From positions 1 through 64,000 of the forward strand of contig CALMWF010000044.1 in NCBI GenBank assembly GCA_937873445.1: a stretch of 64,000 nucleotides of DNA, written 5' to 3'. The stretch is from an uncultured Alphaproteobacteria bacterium (lineage in GTDB: Bacteria > Pseudomonadota > Alphaproteobacteria > Rhizobiales > Aestuariivirgaceae). Shown piece by piece: positions 16,988 to 26,562 of the stretch. The position numbers were made by a program, and so were the translations under genes. Position 1 is the stretch's first letter; each line of letters begins with the position of its first letter. A model generated the notes under the pieces. The model had not been told where the DNA came from. It was given only the letters and a program-made list of their open reading frames with translations, and made no database searches.

Positions 16988-17496
16988 TGGCCAAGGTGAT
17001 CGGCGTTGCCGGGTTCAAGAATTCGGGCAAAACCACCCTCGTTGAAAAGCTGGTGATGGCACTCACCGCCCGCGGGCTTGCCGTGTCCACCGTCAAACAT
17101 GCCCATCATTCCTTCGACATCGACCATGAGGGCCGCGATTCCTTCCGTCACCGCCGGGCGGGGGCCACGGAGGTGGCGGTCATTTCGCGTGACCGCTGGG
17201 CGCTTATCCATGAAACCCGTGGCACTGAGCCGCCGCCCCTGGACGCGATCCTCGCCATGATGGCGCCCTGCGACCTCATCATCGTCGAGGGCTACAAGCG
17301 CGACGGCCATGACAAGATCGAGGTCAGGAACCTTGCCCTCGATCATCCCCGGCTGGCGGGCGATGACCCGACGGTGGTGGCCATTGCCGCCACCGGTGCC
17401 GTGGCCGATGCGCCGGTGCCGGTGTTCGACCGCGATGACGTGGCCGCCCTCACCAGCTTCATTTTGCGCCATTGCGGGCTGCGCGGGGCGGCATAA
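16984..17496 (+). CDS. mobB: Molybdopterin-guanine dinucleotide biosynthesis adaptor MobB
   Basis: A 170-aa P-loop GTP-binding partner of MobA. It shows VAGFKNSGKTTLVEKLV (Walker A, ~8-24), VKHAHHSFDIDHEGRDSFRH, the RRAGA segment, and VEGYKRDGHDKIEV. Start ATG overlaps the mobA stop (ATGA; a second ATG follows at once). Last gene of the MOSC-mobA-mobB operon. Confidence 0.92.
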   Translation: MMAKVIGVAGFKNSGKTTLVEKLVMALTARGLAVSTVKHAHHSFDIDHEGRDSFRHRRAGATEVAVISRDRWALIHETRGTEPPPLDAILAMMAPCDLIIVEGYKRDGHDKIEVRNLALDHPRLAGDDPTVVAIAATGAVADAPVPVFDRDDVAALTSFILRHCGLRGAA

Positions 17497-17615
17497 ACGA
17501 CGCCCCCTGTCGGAATCGCTCCGGTGGCGGTCGTTCCCTCTAGACCTGCCGGGCAATTCCGTTCCTAATGTGGGGGATCAATTCAATCCGGCAAACCGGG
17601 GCAGAGGACAGATCC

Positions 17616-20132
17616 ATGAAATCGAAGGCGCGGGTGGTGGTGATCGGCGGCGGCGTGGTGGGGGTGGCAACCCTCTATGCGCTGGCGCGCAAGGGCTGGA
17701 GCGATGTGGTGCTGGTGGAGCGGAAGGAACTGACCTCCGGTTCGACCTGGCATGCGGCGGGCCTGCTGCCGCTGTTCAACCTGTCCTATTCGGTGGGCCA
17801 GATCCACAAATATTCGGTCAACCTCTACAATGAGCTGGAGGCCGAGACCGGCCAGAATGTCGGCTTCAAGAAGGTGTCCAACATCCGACTGGCGCGCACC
17901 AAGGACCGCTGGGACGAGTTCATGTATTACGCCGGGGTGGCGGAAACCATCGGCATCACGGTCAACAAGCTGACCCCCGATCAGGTGAAGGCCATCTGGC
18001 CGCTGGCCGAGATGGACGGCATCATCGGCGCCATCCAGCATCCTGACGACGGCTATATCCAGCCCGCCGACCTGACCCAGGCCCTGGCCAAGGGGGCGCG
18101 CGCCCGGGGCGCTGAAATCTACCGCTACACCACGGTGACGGGCATCAGCCAGCAGCCGGATGACAGCTGGGTGGTGCACACCGACAAGGGCGACATTGCC
18201 TGCGAACACATTGTCTCGGCCACCGGCAATTTCGCGCGCAAGACGGGGGCCATGGTGGGGCTTGATGTGCCGGTCATTCCGGTGGAGCACCAGTACATTG
18301 TCACCGAACCGCACCCGGCCATCGTCGAACGCCAGAAGAAGGGCCTGCCGGAAATGGGCGTTCTGCGCGAGGCCGATTCAAGCTGGTACATGCGCGAGGA
18401 AAACGGCGGGCTGCTGCTTGGTCCCTATGAGAAGGGCGCACCCTGCTGTTATGTCGATGGCCCTTCGGACCAGAGCGAGTATGAATTGTTCCAGGAGGAT
18501 CTGGACCGTCTGGCGCCGCACATCGAAACCGCCATCACCCGGGTTCCGGCCTTCGGCGAAGTGGGCATCAAGAAGGTCTATAACGGCGCCATTGCCTATA
18601 CGCCGGACGGCAATCCGATCATTGGCCCGGCGCCCGGCCTGAAGAATTTCTGGCTCAATGAGGGCCACAGTTTCGGTGTCACCGCCGCCGGCGGGGCGGG
18701 CTGGCAGCTGGCCGAGTGGATCATCGAGGGTGAGCCGTCCATCGACATGATGGGTGTGGATCCGCGCCGCTTCGGTCCCTATGCCACCGAAGGCTACCTC
18801 AAGGAGAAGAACGAGGAGGCCTATGCCAATGTGTTCACGCCGCACTATCCCGATGAGGAGCGGGCGGCGACCCGGCCCCTGAAGAAGACGGCCGTTCACG
18901 AGAGAATGCGTGATCTGGGGGCCGTGTTCGGCTCGGTTTATGGCTGGGAGCGGCCGGGCTGGTTTGCGCCCAGGGGCTATTCCCTCAGCAGGGAAGAGCT
19001 GGCCAGCCCCGATGTGCTCACCAATCACAATCATGCCCCGGCGCTGGACGATGGCCGCATTGTCGAGAAATGGTCATTCCGGCGCTCCAACTATTTCAAG
19101 TTCGTGGGCGAGGAATGCCGCAACGTCATGGAGAATGTCGGCCTGCAGGACATGTCGGCCTTCGCCAAGATGGAAGTGTCCGGCCCCGGCGCCCGCGCCT
19201 GGCTGGAACACATCCTCGCCAACAAGATCCCCAAGAAGATGGGACGCATCGCGCTCTGCCACCTGCTGACGCCGCGCGGCGGGGTGCGTTCGGAATTCAC
19301 CGTCTATGAGTGGAAGCCGGGACGCTTCTATCTCGTGTCGGCGGGTGCCTATGAGCGCCATGACCATGACACGCTGTGGAAGCTTGTGCCCCGCGACGGG
19401 TCGGTGACACTGACGCCGCTCACCACCGCCATGGGCGTTCTGGTGCTGGCGGGGCCCAAGTCGCGCGCCGTGTTGCAGAAGCTGACCCGCACCGATCTGT
19501 CCAATGCCGCCTTCCCGTGGTTGTCGGGCAAGCAGATTTCGGTGGGGCCGGTGACGGCCCATGCGCTGCGCGTCAATTTCGTCGGCGAACTGGGCTGGGA
19601 GTTCCATGTGCCGGTGGAACAGCAGGTCAGGCTGTTTGATCTTCTCATGGCGGCGGGCAAGGAATTCGGCATCCGGCCCTATGGCATCAAGGCCATGTCG
19701 TCGCTGGCAGTGGAAAAGAGCTACCGCCTCATCCCGCGCGAATTGTCCATTGAATATTCTGCCTATGAATCGGGGCTCGACCGCTTCGTTCACCCGGACA
19801 AGGGGGATTTCATCGGCCGTGATGCCCTGGTTCAGGGCAGGGAGAAGGGCCTTAACTGGAACTTCGTCACCATGGAGGTGCATGGTGTGGGCGATGGTGA
19901 CTCGGATGCGCGCGGGTCTGAACCCATCCATGTGAAGGGCAGGCTGGTCGGCCGCGTCACCACCGGTGCCTATGGTTTCCGGGTGCAGAAGTCGCTGGCG
20001 CTGGGCATGGTGCGGCCGGAGTTTGCCAAGCCGGGCACCGCGGTGGAGATCACCATTCTCGGCAAGCCCTTCAAGGCCACGGTCATTGGCGAAAGCCCCT
20101 ATGACCCCGACAATGCCGCGCTTCGCGGCTAG
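17616..20132 (+). CDS. FAD-dependent dimethylglycine/sarcosine dehydrogenase-like protein with GcvT domain
   Basis: An 838-aa two-part enzyme. The N-terminal DAO-type FAD domain (~1-390) starts with VVVIGGGVVGVATLYALARK and has TSGSTWHAAGL, where the histidine is the covalent FAD site in dimethylglycine dehydrogenases. The C-terminal part (~430-838) is an aminomethyltransferase (GcvT) fold for tetrahydrofolate (NYFKFVG, FVGELGWEFHVP, GIKAMSSLAVEK, ARG in the tail). It likely oxidatively demethylates an N-methylated amine such as dimethylglycine and passes C1 to THF. ATG at 17616 chosen on the FAD-motif spacing; an ATG at 17568 is open but non-conserved. Single gene, followed 3 nt later by an EamA permease. 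Confidence 0.85.
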   Translation: MKSKARVVVIGGGVVGVATLYALARKGWSDVVLVERKELTSGSTWHAAGLLPLFNLSYSVGQIHKYSVNLYNELEAETGQNVGFKKVSNIRLARTKDRWDEFMYYAGVAETIGITVNKLTPDQVKAIWPLAEMDGIIGAIQHPDDGYIQPADLTQALAKGARARGAEIYRYTTVTGISQQPDDSWVVHTDKGDIACEHIVSATGNFARKTGAMVGLDVPVIPVEHQYIVTEPHPAIVERQKKGLPEMGVLREADSSWYMREENGGLLLGPYEKGAPCCYVDGPSDQSEYELFQEDLDRLAPHIETAITRVPAFGEVGIKKVYNGAIAYTPDGNPIIGPAPGLKNFWLNEGHSFGVTAAGGAGWQLAEWIIEGEPSIDMMGVDPRRFGPYATEGYLKEKNEEAYANVFTPHYPDEERAATRPLKKTAVHERMRDLGAVFGSVYGWERPGWFAPRGYSLSREELASPDVLTNHNHAPALDDGRIVEKWSFRRSNYFKFVGEECRNVMENVGLQDMSAFAKMEVSGPGARAWLEHILANKIPKKMGRIALCHLLTPRGGVRSEFTVYEWKPGRFYLVSAGAYERHDHDTLWKLVPRDGSVTLTPLTTAMGVLVLAGPKSRAVLQKLTRTDLSNAAFPWLSGKQISVGPVTAHALRVNFVGELGWEFHVPVEQQVRLFDLLMAAGKEFGIRPYGIKAMSSLAVEKSYRLIPRELSIEYSAYESGLDRFVHPDKGDFIGRDALVQGREKGLNWNFVTMEVHGVGDGDSDARGSEPIHVKGRLVGRVTTGAYGFRVQKSLALGMVRPEFAKPGTAVEITILGKPFKATVIGESPYDPDNAALRG

Positions 20133-20135
20133 GGC

Positions 20136-21029
20136 ATGGCGGCGGGCGGAGGACAGACAAAGCGGCGCTGGGCCACGCTGGTTGGCATCAGCGCCGTTCT
20201 GATGTGGGCCACGCTGGCAGCGCTGTCGGCGGCCTCGGGCCGGGTGCCGCCCTTCCAGCTCACCGCCATGACCTTTCTGGTCGGCGGGCTCATGGGGGCG
20301 GCAAGCTGGCTTTTCCGGCCCGATGGGTTGCGGGTGCTGAAGCAGGACTGGCGGGTGTGGGCCTTGGGGGTTGGTGGCCTGTTCGGCTATCACGCGGTCT
20401 ATTTTTCGGCGATCCGCGCCGTGCCGCCGGTGGAAGCAAGCCTGATTGCCTATCTGTGGCCGCTGTTCATGGTGGTGTTCTCCAGTTTTCTTCCCGGCGA
20501 AAACCTCAAGGCCCATCACCTCATCGGCGTGGTGCTGGGTCTGGCGGGTGCGGCACTGGTCATCACCCGCGGCGAGGGTCTGGGCTTTGCGGCGGGCCTG
20601 TCGCGCGGCCACCTTCTGGCCTTCGCCTGCGCCTTCATCTGGGCCGCCTATTCGGTTTTGTCACGGCGCTTTGCCGCCGTGCCGTCGGATGTGGTGGCGG
20701 GCTTCTGTCTGGCCACCGCGGGGCTTGCGGGCCTCACCCATTTTATCACCGAAACCACGGTGTGGCCGGAAACGCCGGGCCAGTGGCTGGCGGTGCTGGG
20801 CCTTGGCCTGTTTCCGGTGGGCTCGGCCTTCTATGTCTGGGATTATGGCGTGAAGCGCGGCGACATCATGGTGCTGGGGGCGGCCTCCTATCTGTCGCCG
20901 CTGCTGTCCACCCTGGTGCTGGTGGCGGTGGGGCTGGCCTCGGCTCACTGGTCGGTGTGGGCGGCCTGTCTTTTCATCACCGCAGGAGCACTGATTGCCG
21001 CCAGGGACATGCTGTTCCGCAAAGGCTGA
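20136..21029 (+). CDS. EamA/DMT-family exporter (YddG-like)
   Basis: A 297-aa protein with ten predicted helices. Segments such as VEASLIAYLWPLFMVVFSS and VGSAFYVWDYGVKRGD resemble the aromatic amino acid exporter YddG branch. Begins 3 nt after the flavoprotein stop and is probably in its operon, so it may export a product or analogue of that pathway; this is inference. Ends exactly against the gloB stop, which runs the opposite way. Confidence 0.82.
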   Translation: MAAGGGQTKRRWATLVGISAVLMWATLAALSAASGRVPPFQLTAMTFLVGGLMGAASWLFRPDGLRVLKQDWRVWALGVGGLFGYHAVYFSAIRAVPPVEASLIAYLWPLFMVVFSSFLPGENLKAHHLIGVVLGLAGAALVITRGEGLGFAAGLSRGHLLAFACAFIWAAYSVLSRRFAAVPSDVVAGFCLATAGLAGLTHFITETTVWPETPGQWLAVLGLGLFPVGSAFYVWDYGVKRGDIMVLGAASYLSPLLSTLVLVAVGLASAHWSVWAACLFITAGALIAARDMLFRKG

Positions 21030-21806
21030 TCAGGCCCTGAAACCATCCTTGCGGCGGCGCAACTCGGCAAACACCTCCATGTCGCGCGCTTTCGTCAGGC
21101 CGAGGCTTGCGCGGATTTCCGGTGCGTTGGCGCGCAGGAAGGGGTTGGCGGCCCGCTCAGCCGCGATGGTGGAAAGGGGAGCAAGCTCTCCGGCCGCCTG
21201 CAAGGCCTCATAATCAGCCATGCGCGCCTGCAGCGCGGCATTGCCCGGCTCCACCGTCAGGGCAAAGCGGGCATTGCTCCAGCCATAGTCGTGGCCGCAG
21301 AGCAAAGCCGTGTCGCCGGGCAGGGCGGCAAACTGGGTGACTGCATAGAACATCTCGGTCAGCGTGCCTTCAAACACCCGGCCGCAGCCCAGGGCAAACA
21401 GCGTATCGCCGGAAAGCAGCAGCTTCTCCTGCGCCAGATAATAGGCGACAGCCCCGCGGGTATGGCCGGGGCAGGCCAGAACCTCAATCGTCCGTCCGGC
21501 CAGATCAAAGCGGCTGCCGCCTGCCACCGTCTGGTTGATGCCGGGAATGGCCTCCGCCTCGGCGGCCGGGCCGATGATGCGGCAACCGAAGTGTTTCTGC
21601 AAAGACAGGTTGCCTGCCACATGGTCGCCGTGGTGATGGGTCACCAGAATGTGGGTCAGCGTCCAGTCGCGTTCCGCCAGTGCCGCCATGAGGGCCTCGG
21701 CATCGGGGGCATCAACCGAGAGGGTGGTGCCGGTGGCTTCATCGTGGAGCAGATGGCCGTAATTGTCGTCGCGGCAGCGAAGGGAATGGCGCAGCCAGTG
21801 CGGCAT
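21030..21806 (-). CDS. gloB: Hydroxyacylglutathione hydrolase (glyoxalase II)
   Basis: Hydrolyses S-lactoylglutathione to lactate and glutathione. The 258-aa metallo-beta-lactamase-fold protein has the binuclear metal motif THHHGDH at residues 56-62, further ligands in CPGHTRGAVAYYL and SGDTLFALGCGR, and the C-terminal HAGH domain with CGHDYGWSNARF and ANPFLRA. ATG at 21806. Divergent from the methyltransferase gene with 57 nt between. Confidence 0.94.
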   Translation of the reverse strand: MPHWLRHSLRCRDDNYGHLLHDEATGTTLSVDAPDAEALMAALAERDWTLTHILVTHHHGDHVAGNLSLQKHFGCRIIGPAAEAEAIPGINQTVAGGSRFDLAGRTIEVLACPGHTRGAVAYYLAQEKLLLSGDTLFALGCGRVFEGTLTEMFYAVTQFAALPGDTALLCGHDYGWSNARFALTVEPGNAALQARMADYEALQAAGELAPLSTIAAERAANPFLRANAPEIRASLGLTKARDMEVFAELRRRKDGFRA

Positions 21807-21863
21807 GACGGAACTCCGGCAGGGGGTTGTGAAGAGGTCGTGTTTTCAGTCTATGATGGGGTG

Positions 21864-22598
21864 ATGCAGGCAATCAATATCCGCGCCTTCTATGACACGC
21901 CGCTGGGCGAAACCACCCGGCGGCTGCTGGCGGCGCGGCTTGCCCCGCTTCTGCCCAGGGCGGCGGATGCGGTGATTGTGGGGCTGGGTCTGGCCCAGCC
22001 CTACCTTACGGCGGATGCCTGTGGCGCGGCCCTGGCGCTTGCCCTGACACCCGGCCCGCTTGGGCCTGCGGGCTGGCCCGATGGTGCAGACAACCGCATG
22101 GCGCTGGTGGACGAGCTTGACCTGCCGCTGCCGGAAAGTGCCGTTGATGCCGCCCTGGTGGTGCATGGCCTTGAGCTTTCCGATAGCCCGCAGGACATGC
22201 TGCATGAGCTGTGGCGGGTGCTGGCGCCGCAGGGAAGGCTCATTGTCGTGGCGCCCAACCGGCGCGGCCTGTGGTCAAGCCTCGATGCCTCACCCTTCGG
22301 CCACGGTCAGCCCTTTTCGCGCCCGCAATTGTCGCGGCTGCTGAACGAGGCCCAGTTTGCGGTGACGCGCTTTGACCATGCGCTGTTCCTGCCGCCCGCG
22401 CGGCAACCGCTGCTTCATGCCGCTGCCCCCATGGCCGAATGGCTGGGCAGCCTGCTGTGGCCCGGCGCATCGGGCGTCATGGTGGTGGAGGCGGTGAAGC
22501 AGGTCTATGCCTTTGCCCCGGCGCGCCGGCAGCGCCGGCTGCTGCCGCGGCTGCCACCGGTGCTGTCGCCCCAGCCGGCCCGGCGCGACCGCGGCTGA
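21864..22598 (+). CDS. Class I SAM-dependent methyltransferase (type 11-like)
   Basis: A 244-aa protein starting MQAINIRAFYDTPLGETTRR, a form common next to gloB in Rhizobiales. The core looks like a degenerate methyltransferase fold: ALVVHGLELSDSPQDMLHELWRVLAPQGRLIVVAPN (~95-130) matches the post-motif region, while the GxGxG SAM motif is replaced by VIVGLGLAQPYL. Substrate unknown. ATG 21864 preferred; GTG 21861 is also in frame. Ends with an Arg/Pro-rich tail. Confidence 0.72.
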   Translation: MQAINIRAFYDTPLGETTRRLLAARLAPLLPRAADAVIVGLGLAQPYLTADACGAALALALTPGPLGPAGWPDGADNRMALVDELDLPLPESAVDAALVVHGLELSDSPQDMLHELWRVLAPQGRLIVVAPNRRGLWSSLDASPFGHGQPFSRPQLSRLLNEAQFAVTRFDHALFLPPARQPLLHAAAPMAEWLGSLLWPGASGVMVVEAVKQVYAFAPARRQRRLLPRLPPVLSPQPARRDRG

Positions 22599-22681
22599 CC
22601 TCGCCCAAAGCCGCTTTGCTTTTGTGGCCTGCCCCGCTTATGAAGAAATCGGGGAACGGCAGGCTGAAGGATGGTCCGGGC

Positions 22682-23473
22682 ATGAGTGGCGCCGACAACA
22701 ATCAGGCGATACTGGAGGAGGCACGGCGCGAGATTGACGCCCTTGATGAGGGCCTGCTCAATCTTCTGGAACGGCGCTTTGCCTGTGTCGATCGGGTGCG
22801 CAGCGCCAAGGGTGACAACGGCCAGGCCTCACCGCTCCGACCGGAGCGCGAGGCCTTCATTCTGCGCCGCCTGTTGCGCCGGGCCGGTGCGGGCGGCGTG
22901 CCGCCCGAACTGGTGGTCAGGATCTGGCGGGCCATCATGATCGAGGCCAGCCTGGCCCAGGCACCCATCACCATTCACGTCAGCCGCCGCTTCACCCAGA
23001 CCATGGGCAACCGGCTCAGGCTGCGCGACTATTTCGGCCCTGTGGCGGTGGAGGATTACCGCGACGAGGCGCAGGCCCTCTATCAGATCAACGGCAACCT
23101 GCTCGACCTGTGTGTGGTGGAAACGGATTCCCCCTGGCTTGAGGCCTTTCTGGACGGCAAGGCGGGCCGCGCCCAGGTGATTGCCGTGCTGCCCTTCCTC
23201 AAGACCGACGAAGCGCCGGCGCTGCTGGTCATCGGCCATGCCCGGGCCGTGGCCACCGGCGAAGATGAGACATTGCTGGTCAGTGACGGCAAGCTGCCGC
23301 GCGATTTTGTCCCCGCCCCCCTGTGGGAAGTGAAAATCGGCAGCCGGCGGCTGTCCAGCCTGCCGGGGTTCCTGTCGGAACATGAAAGCCCGCTGGTGGG
23401 GCTGATGCGTTCTAATCCCGGCTTGCATCTGCGGGTGGTCGGGCGCTATCCCAGCCCCTTCGAGGTGGTGTGA
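22682..23473 (+). CDS. Chorismate mutase (AroQ type) domain protein
   Basis: A 263-aa protein. The N-terminal ~95 residues form an AroQ chorismate mutase domain ([29 protein letters not shown]...[13 protein letters not shown]), converting chorismate to prephenate. The rest (~100-263) is a conserved extension of unknown function found in rhizobial members next to hisC. ATG at 22682 chosen over a long Ala-rich upstream frame. The stop overlaps the hisC ATG (TGATG), and tyrC follows, so this operon makes prephenate and processes it toward tyrosine/phenylalanine. Confidence 0.88.
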   Translation: MSGADNNQAILEEARREIDALDEGLLNLLERRFACVDRVRSAKGDNGQASPLRPEREAFILRRLLRRAGAGGVPPELVVRIWRAIMIEASLAQAPITIHVSRRFTQTMGNRLRLRDYFGPVAVEDYRDEAQALYQINGNLLDLCVVETDSPWLEAFLDGKAGRAQVIAVLPFLKTDEAPALLVIGHARAVATGEDETLLVSDGKLPRDFVPAPLWEVKIGSRRLSSLPGFLSEHESPLVGLMRSNPGLHLRVVGRYPSPFEVV

Positions 23474-24570
23474 TGTCGTCGTTCAAAGTGCAGGCGCCGG
23501 AACCCAAGCCCGGCATTCTTTCCATTCACCCCTATGTGCCCGGCAAGTCGGGCGCCAAGGGGCACAAGGTGCACAAGCTGTCGTCCAATGAATCGCCGCT
23601 GGGGGCCGCTCCCAGTGCATTGGCGGCGTTTCAGGCCGAGGCGGCAAAGCTGGCGCTCTATCCCGACGGTTCGGCGGCCCGGCTGCGTGAGGCCATTGCC
23701 CGACGCTTCGGCCTCAAGGCCGATCACATCGTGTGCGGGGCCGGTTCGGATGAACTGCTTCAGCTTCTTGCCCATGCCTATCTCGGCCCCGGTGATGAGG
23801 CGATCTATTCGCAATATGGTTTTCTGGTCTATCCCATCGCCATTGCCGCCAATGGGGCCACCGCCGTGGTGGCGCCGGAAAAGGATTTCACCGCTGACGT
23901 GGACGCCATCCTGGCGCGGGTGACGGCGAAGACCAAAATGGTCTTTCTCGCCAATCCCAACAATCCCACCGGCACCTATCTGCCGTTCAGCGCCATCAAG
24001 CGCCTGCATCAGGGTCTGCCCGCTCATGTGGTGCTGGTGCTGGACGCGGCCTATGCCGAATATGTGAAGCGCAATGACTATGAGGCGGGCATTGCACTGG
24101 TGGCGGATTCCAAGAATGTGGTGATGACCCGCACCTTTTCGAAAATTCACGGCCTTGCCGCTCTCCGCCTCGGCTGGGCCTATTGCCCGGAGGCCATTGC
24201 CGATGTGCTGAACCGCATCCGCGGACCCTTCAATGTTTCGGCCCCGGCCATTGCGGCGGGGGCCGCGGCCATGGAAGATCACGGCTTTGTCGAGCGCGCG
24301 GTTGTTCACAATGAGCGCTGGCTGGCCATTCTCGCCGCCGAGATCGAGAAGATCGGCCTGAAGGTGACACCGAGTGTCGGCAATTTCCTGCTCATTCATT
24401 TTCCGCCGGAGGACGGCGGGGCGGCGGCGGCGGACGCCTATCTCACCGATCGCGGCCTTATTCTGCGGCGCATGGACGCCTATGGCCTGCCCAATGCGCT
24501 GCGCCTTTCAGTGGGCAGCGAGGAGGCCAACCGGGCCGTGCTGGAAGCGCTGCGGGACTACTGGATATGA
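23473..24570 (+). CDS. hisC: Histidinol-phosphate / aromatic aminotransferase
   Basis: A 365-aa class I/II PLP enzyme. The internal lysine lies in [38 protein letters not shown] and [11 protein letters not shown] are family motifs. Annotated HisC by similarity, but located between chorismate mutase and tyrC, where rhizobial homologues act on aromatic amino acids as well as histidinol phosphate. ATG at 23473 overlaps the upstream stop; GTG 3 nt earlier is less likely. Stop overlaps tyrC (ATGA). Confidence 0.9.
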   Translation: MSSFKVQAPEPKPGILSIHPYVPGKSGAKGHKVHKLSSNESPLGAAPSALAAFQAEAAKLALYPDGSAARLREAIARRFGLKADHIVCGAGSDELLQLLAHAYLGPGDEAIYSQYGFLVYPIAIAANGATAVVAPEKDFTADVDAILARVTAKTKMVFLANPNNPTGTYLPFSAIKRLHQGLPAHVVLVLDAAYAEYVKRNDYEAGIALVADSKNVVMTRTFSKIHGLAALRLGWAYCPEAIADVLNRIRGPFNVSAPAIAAGAAAMEDHGFVERAVVHNERWLAILAAEIEKIGLKVTPSVGNFLLIHFPPEDGGAAAADAYLTDRGLILRRMDAYGLPNALRLSVGSEEANRAVLEALRDYWI

Positions 24571-25490
24571 CTGTGATGTTTGAGCGCGTGGCGCTGATCG
24601 GGCTTGGTCTTATCGGCTCGTCCCTGTCGCATGTCATGCGGCGCGAGCGTCTGGCCCATCACATTGCCGGTCATGCGCGCAGTGCGGCAACGCTGGAGAA
24701 GGCAGGCGAACTGGGGCTGGCGGATTCACTTCACAGCACGGCAGCCGGGGCGGTAACGAATGCCGATCTGGTCATTTTGTGTGTGCCGGTGGGGGCGCTG
24801 GGCGCGGTGGCGCAGGAAATCGGTGCCATGCTCAAGCCCGGCGCCATTGTCACCGATGTGGGATCGGTCAAGGCGGCGGTGATCCGCGATGTGGCCCCGC
24901 ACATGCCGCCGGGCGTTCATTTCATTCCGGGCCATCCCATTGCCGGCACCGAACAGTCGGGCCCGGCCTCGGGCTTTGCCGAACTGTTCCAGAACCGCTG
25001 GTGCATTCTCACACCCCTGCCGGACAGTGATCCGCTCGCGGTCAGGACGCTTGAAGACTTCTGGCGGGCCTGCGGCTCCAATGTCGAGATGATGAGTGCC
25101 GAGCACCATGATCTGGTGCTGGCCATCACCAGCCATCTGCCCCATCTCATTGCCTACAACACGGTGGCAACGGCAGCCGACCTTGAGAAGGTGACCAATT
25201 CCGAGGTCATCAAATATTCGGCCGGCGGCTTTCGCGACTTCACCCGCATTGCCGCCTCCGACCCGGTGATGTGGCGCGACGTATTCCTCAACAACCGCGA
25301 TGCCGTGCTGGAAATGCTTGGCCGTTTTTCCGAGGATCTGTCAGCCCTGCAGCGCGCCATCCGCTGGGGCGATGGCGACAGCCTCTATGCCCTGTTCGAC
25401 CGGGCGCGGTCCATCCGCAAGAGCATCATTGCGGCGGGCCAGGAAACGCCCCTGCCCAACTTCGGGCGCAACCAGAAGCCGGAAGGCTGA
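24567..25490 (+). CDS. tyrC: Prephenate/arogenate dehydrogenase (cyclohexadienyl dehydrogenase)
   Basis: A 307-aa NAD(P)-dependent enzyme: Rossmann fingerprint [19 protein letters not shown] (~7-25), the catalytic [11 protein letters not shown], and the conserved [15 protein letters not shown] and FSAGG-like [17 protein letters not shown]. Converts prephenate or arogenate to hydroxyphenylpyruvate or tyrosine. Overlaps hisC; the ChaC-like gene follows after 1 nt, so it may also be co-transcribed. Confidence 0.92.
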   Translation: MTVMFERVALIGLGLIGSSLSHVMRRERLAHHIAGHARSAATLEKAGELGLADSLHSTAAGAVTNADLVILCVPVGALGAVAQEIGAMLKPGAIVTDVGSVKAAVIRDVAPHMPPGVHFIPGHPIAGTEQSGPASGFAELFQNRWCILTPLPDSDPLAVRTLEDFWRACGSNVEMMSAEHHDLVLAITSHLPHLIAYNTVATAADLEKVTNSEVIKYSAGGFRDFTRIAASDPVMWRDVFLNNRDAVLEMLGRFSEDLSALQRAIRWGDGDSLYALFDRARSIRKSIIAAGQETPLPNFGRNQKPEG

Positions 25491-25491
25491 C

Positions 25492-26016
25492 ATGACAGCC
25501 GACGGCAACCATTGGGTTTTTGCCTATGGTTCGCTGATGTGGCAGCCCGGCTTTACCTTCCTGCGGGCTGAACGTGCTAGGCTCTCCGGCTATCACCGTG
25601 CGCTCTGTGTGAAATCGGTAATCTATCGCGGCACAGCGGCAGAACCGGGGCTGGTGCTGGGTCTGTCACCGGGGGGCGAATGCCGGGGCCTGGGCTTTGA
25701 AGTGGCGGCTGACGGCTGGGCCGAGGTTCAGGATTACCTGCGGGCGCGCGAGCAGGTGACACGGGTCTATCGCGAGGTCATGGTGCCGGTGACGCTGGAC
25801 GGTCCGGCCGAACGGGTCGAGGCGCTGACCTTCGTGGCTGAACCCACGCATCCGCAATATGCGGGCGACCTTGCCGAAGATGCGGTGGTGCGGATGGTGC
25901 GTGAGGCGAAGGGGACAGCGGGCACGGCGCGCGACTATCTCATGACCACGCTCCAGCATCTGCGCAGCCTCAACATTGAGGATGCCGCACTGGAGCGGGT
26001 GGCCAGCCTTCTCTAG
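25492..26016 (+). CDS. ChaC-type glutathione-specific gamma-glutamylcyclotransferase
   Basis: A 174-aa GGCT-fold protein: WVFAYGSLMWQPGF (YGSL motif, ~8-21), KSVIYRGTAAEPGLVLGL, and the catalytic glutamate in LRAREQVTRVYRE. Expected to convert glutathione to 5-oxoproline and Cys-Gly. ATG 25492 is 1 nt after the tyrC stop; the upstream open frame overlaps tyrC. Convergent with the small LexA-controlled gene. Confidence 0.9.
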   Translation: MTADGNHWVFAYGSLMWQPGFTFLRAERARLSGYHRALCVKSVIYRGTAAEPGLVLGLSPGGECRGLGFEVAADGWAEVQDYLRAREQVTRVYREVMVPVTLDGPAERVEALTFVAEPTHPQYAGDLAEDAVVRMVREAKGTAGTARDYLMTTLQHLRSLNIEDAALERVASLL

Positions 26017-26035
26017 GCGCCGCCCTCTCTGATCC

Positions 26036-26509
26036 TCAGCCGAAGGCCAGTTCGATCTGCCGGGGCGCAGGCGGGGTGCGGCGCGGCGGGGTGCGGCGCG
26101 GCGCGGTGGCGAGCGGTGTGACGGTGGCCGCCTCATGGAAACCCGCCGGATGGTCCTTGGCCTCGGGGGCAAAGGCGCGCTGCAGGTCGGCCAGAATGGC
26201 GCTGGCCTCGGCCGGATTGCGGGCCAGAAGATGGACATGGATTTCATCAAGGTCGAGGCCGGAGAAAAGGGGCTGAACCGCCCCGAAGCCGGCCGGGACC
26301 AGGAAGCGGCCGAGAATCACGGCCTGCCTTCCGCCGCCGTCGCGGCGCACGCCGACATAGAGCGCGCCGGGCAAGGGCGGGCAGTTATTCGGCTCATAAA
26401 TGGAATGGATGTATTTGCGGCCCGAAGCCCCCTGCCAATACCAGAACCGGTCATGAAGACCGAGGTCGGGGGCGAGGTCGGCAGCGATGGGATGGCCCTG
26501 AAGGTTCAT
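26036..26509 (-). CDS. Small conserved alphaproteobacterial protein under predicted LexA control
   Basis: A 157-aa protein without a named domain I can assign. The N-terminal two thirds contain LHDRFWYWQGASGRKYIHSI, ALYVGVRRDGGGRQAVILGR and FSGLDLDEIHVHLLARNPAEA; the last ~35 residues are Arg/Pro-rich (APRRTPPRRTPPAPR) and probably disordered. ATG at 26509 is favoured over TTG 26545, because the promoter places the transcript start almost on the ATG. The upstream site combines TTGACG/TATCTT with two LexA boxes, so it should be DNA-damage inducible. Function unknown; a repair or checkpoint role is only suggested by regulation. Confidence 0.8.
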   Translation of the reverse strand: MNLQGHPIAADLAPDLGLHDRFWYWQGASGRKYIHSIYEPNNCPPLPGALYVGVRRDGGGRQAVILGRFLVPAGFGAVQPLFSGLDLDEIHVHLLARNPAEASAILADLQRAFAPEAKDHPAGFHEAATVTPLATAPRRTPPRRTPPAPRQIELAFG

Positions 26510-26551
26510 GGGAACGAAGATAGAACAGAACGGAATGTTCGTCAATCGTTC
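26510..26551 (-). promoter_or_regulatory. LexA-repressed promoter with two SOS boxes
   Basis: On the minus strand, TTGACG (26545-26540), a 17-nt spacer and TATCTT (26522-26517) form a near-consensus promoter. GTTC-N7-GTTC (26537-26551 read on the plus strand) covers the -35, and GAAC-N7-GAAC (26512-26526), its inverse, covers the -10. Both are exact matches to the alphaproteobacterial LexA site. Expected transcription start is at or next to the ATG at 26509, giving a leaderless mRNA. Confidence 0.8.
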
Positions 26552-26562
26552 TTTTTGCCGGA

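Noticed and set aside
17497-17615. Glycine riboswitch ahead of the dimethylglycine-dehydrogenase-like gene
   Set aside because: No recognisable glycine aptamer motifs; region looks unstructured.
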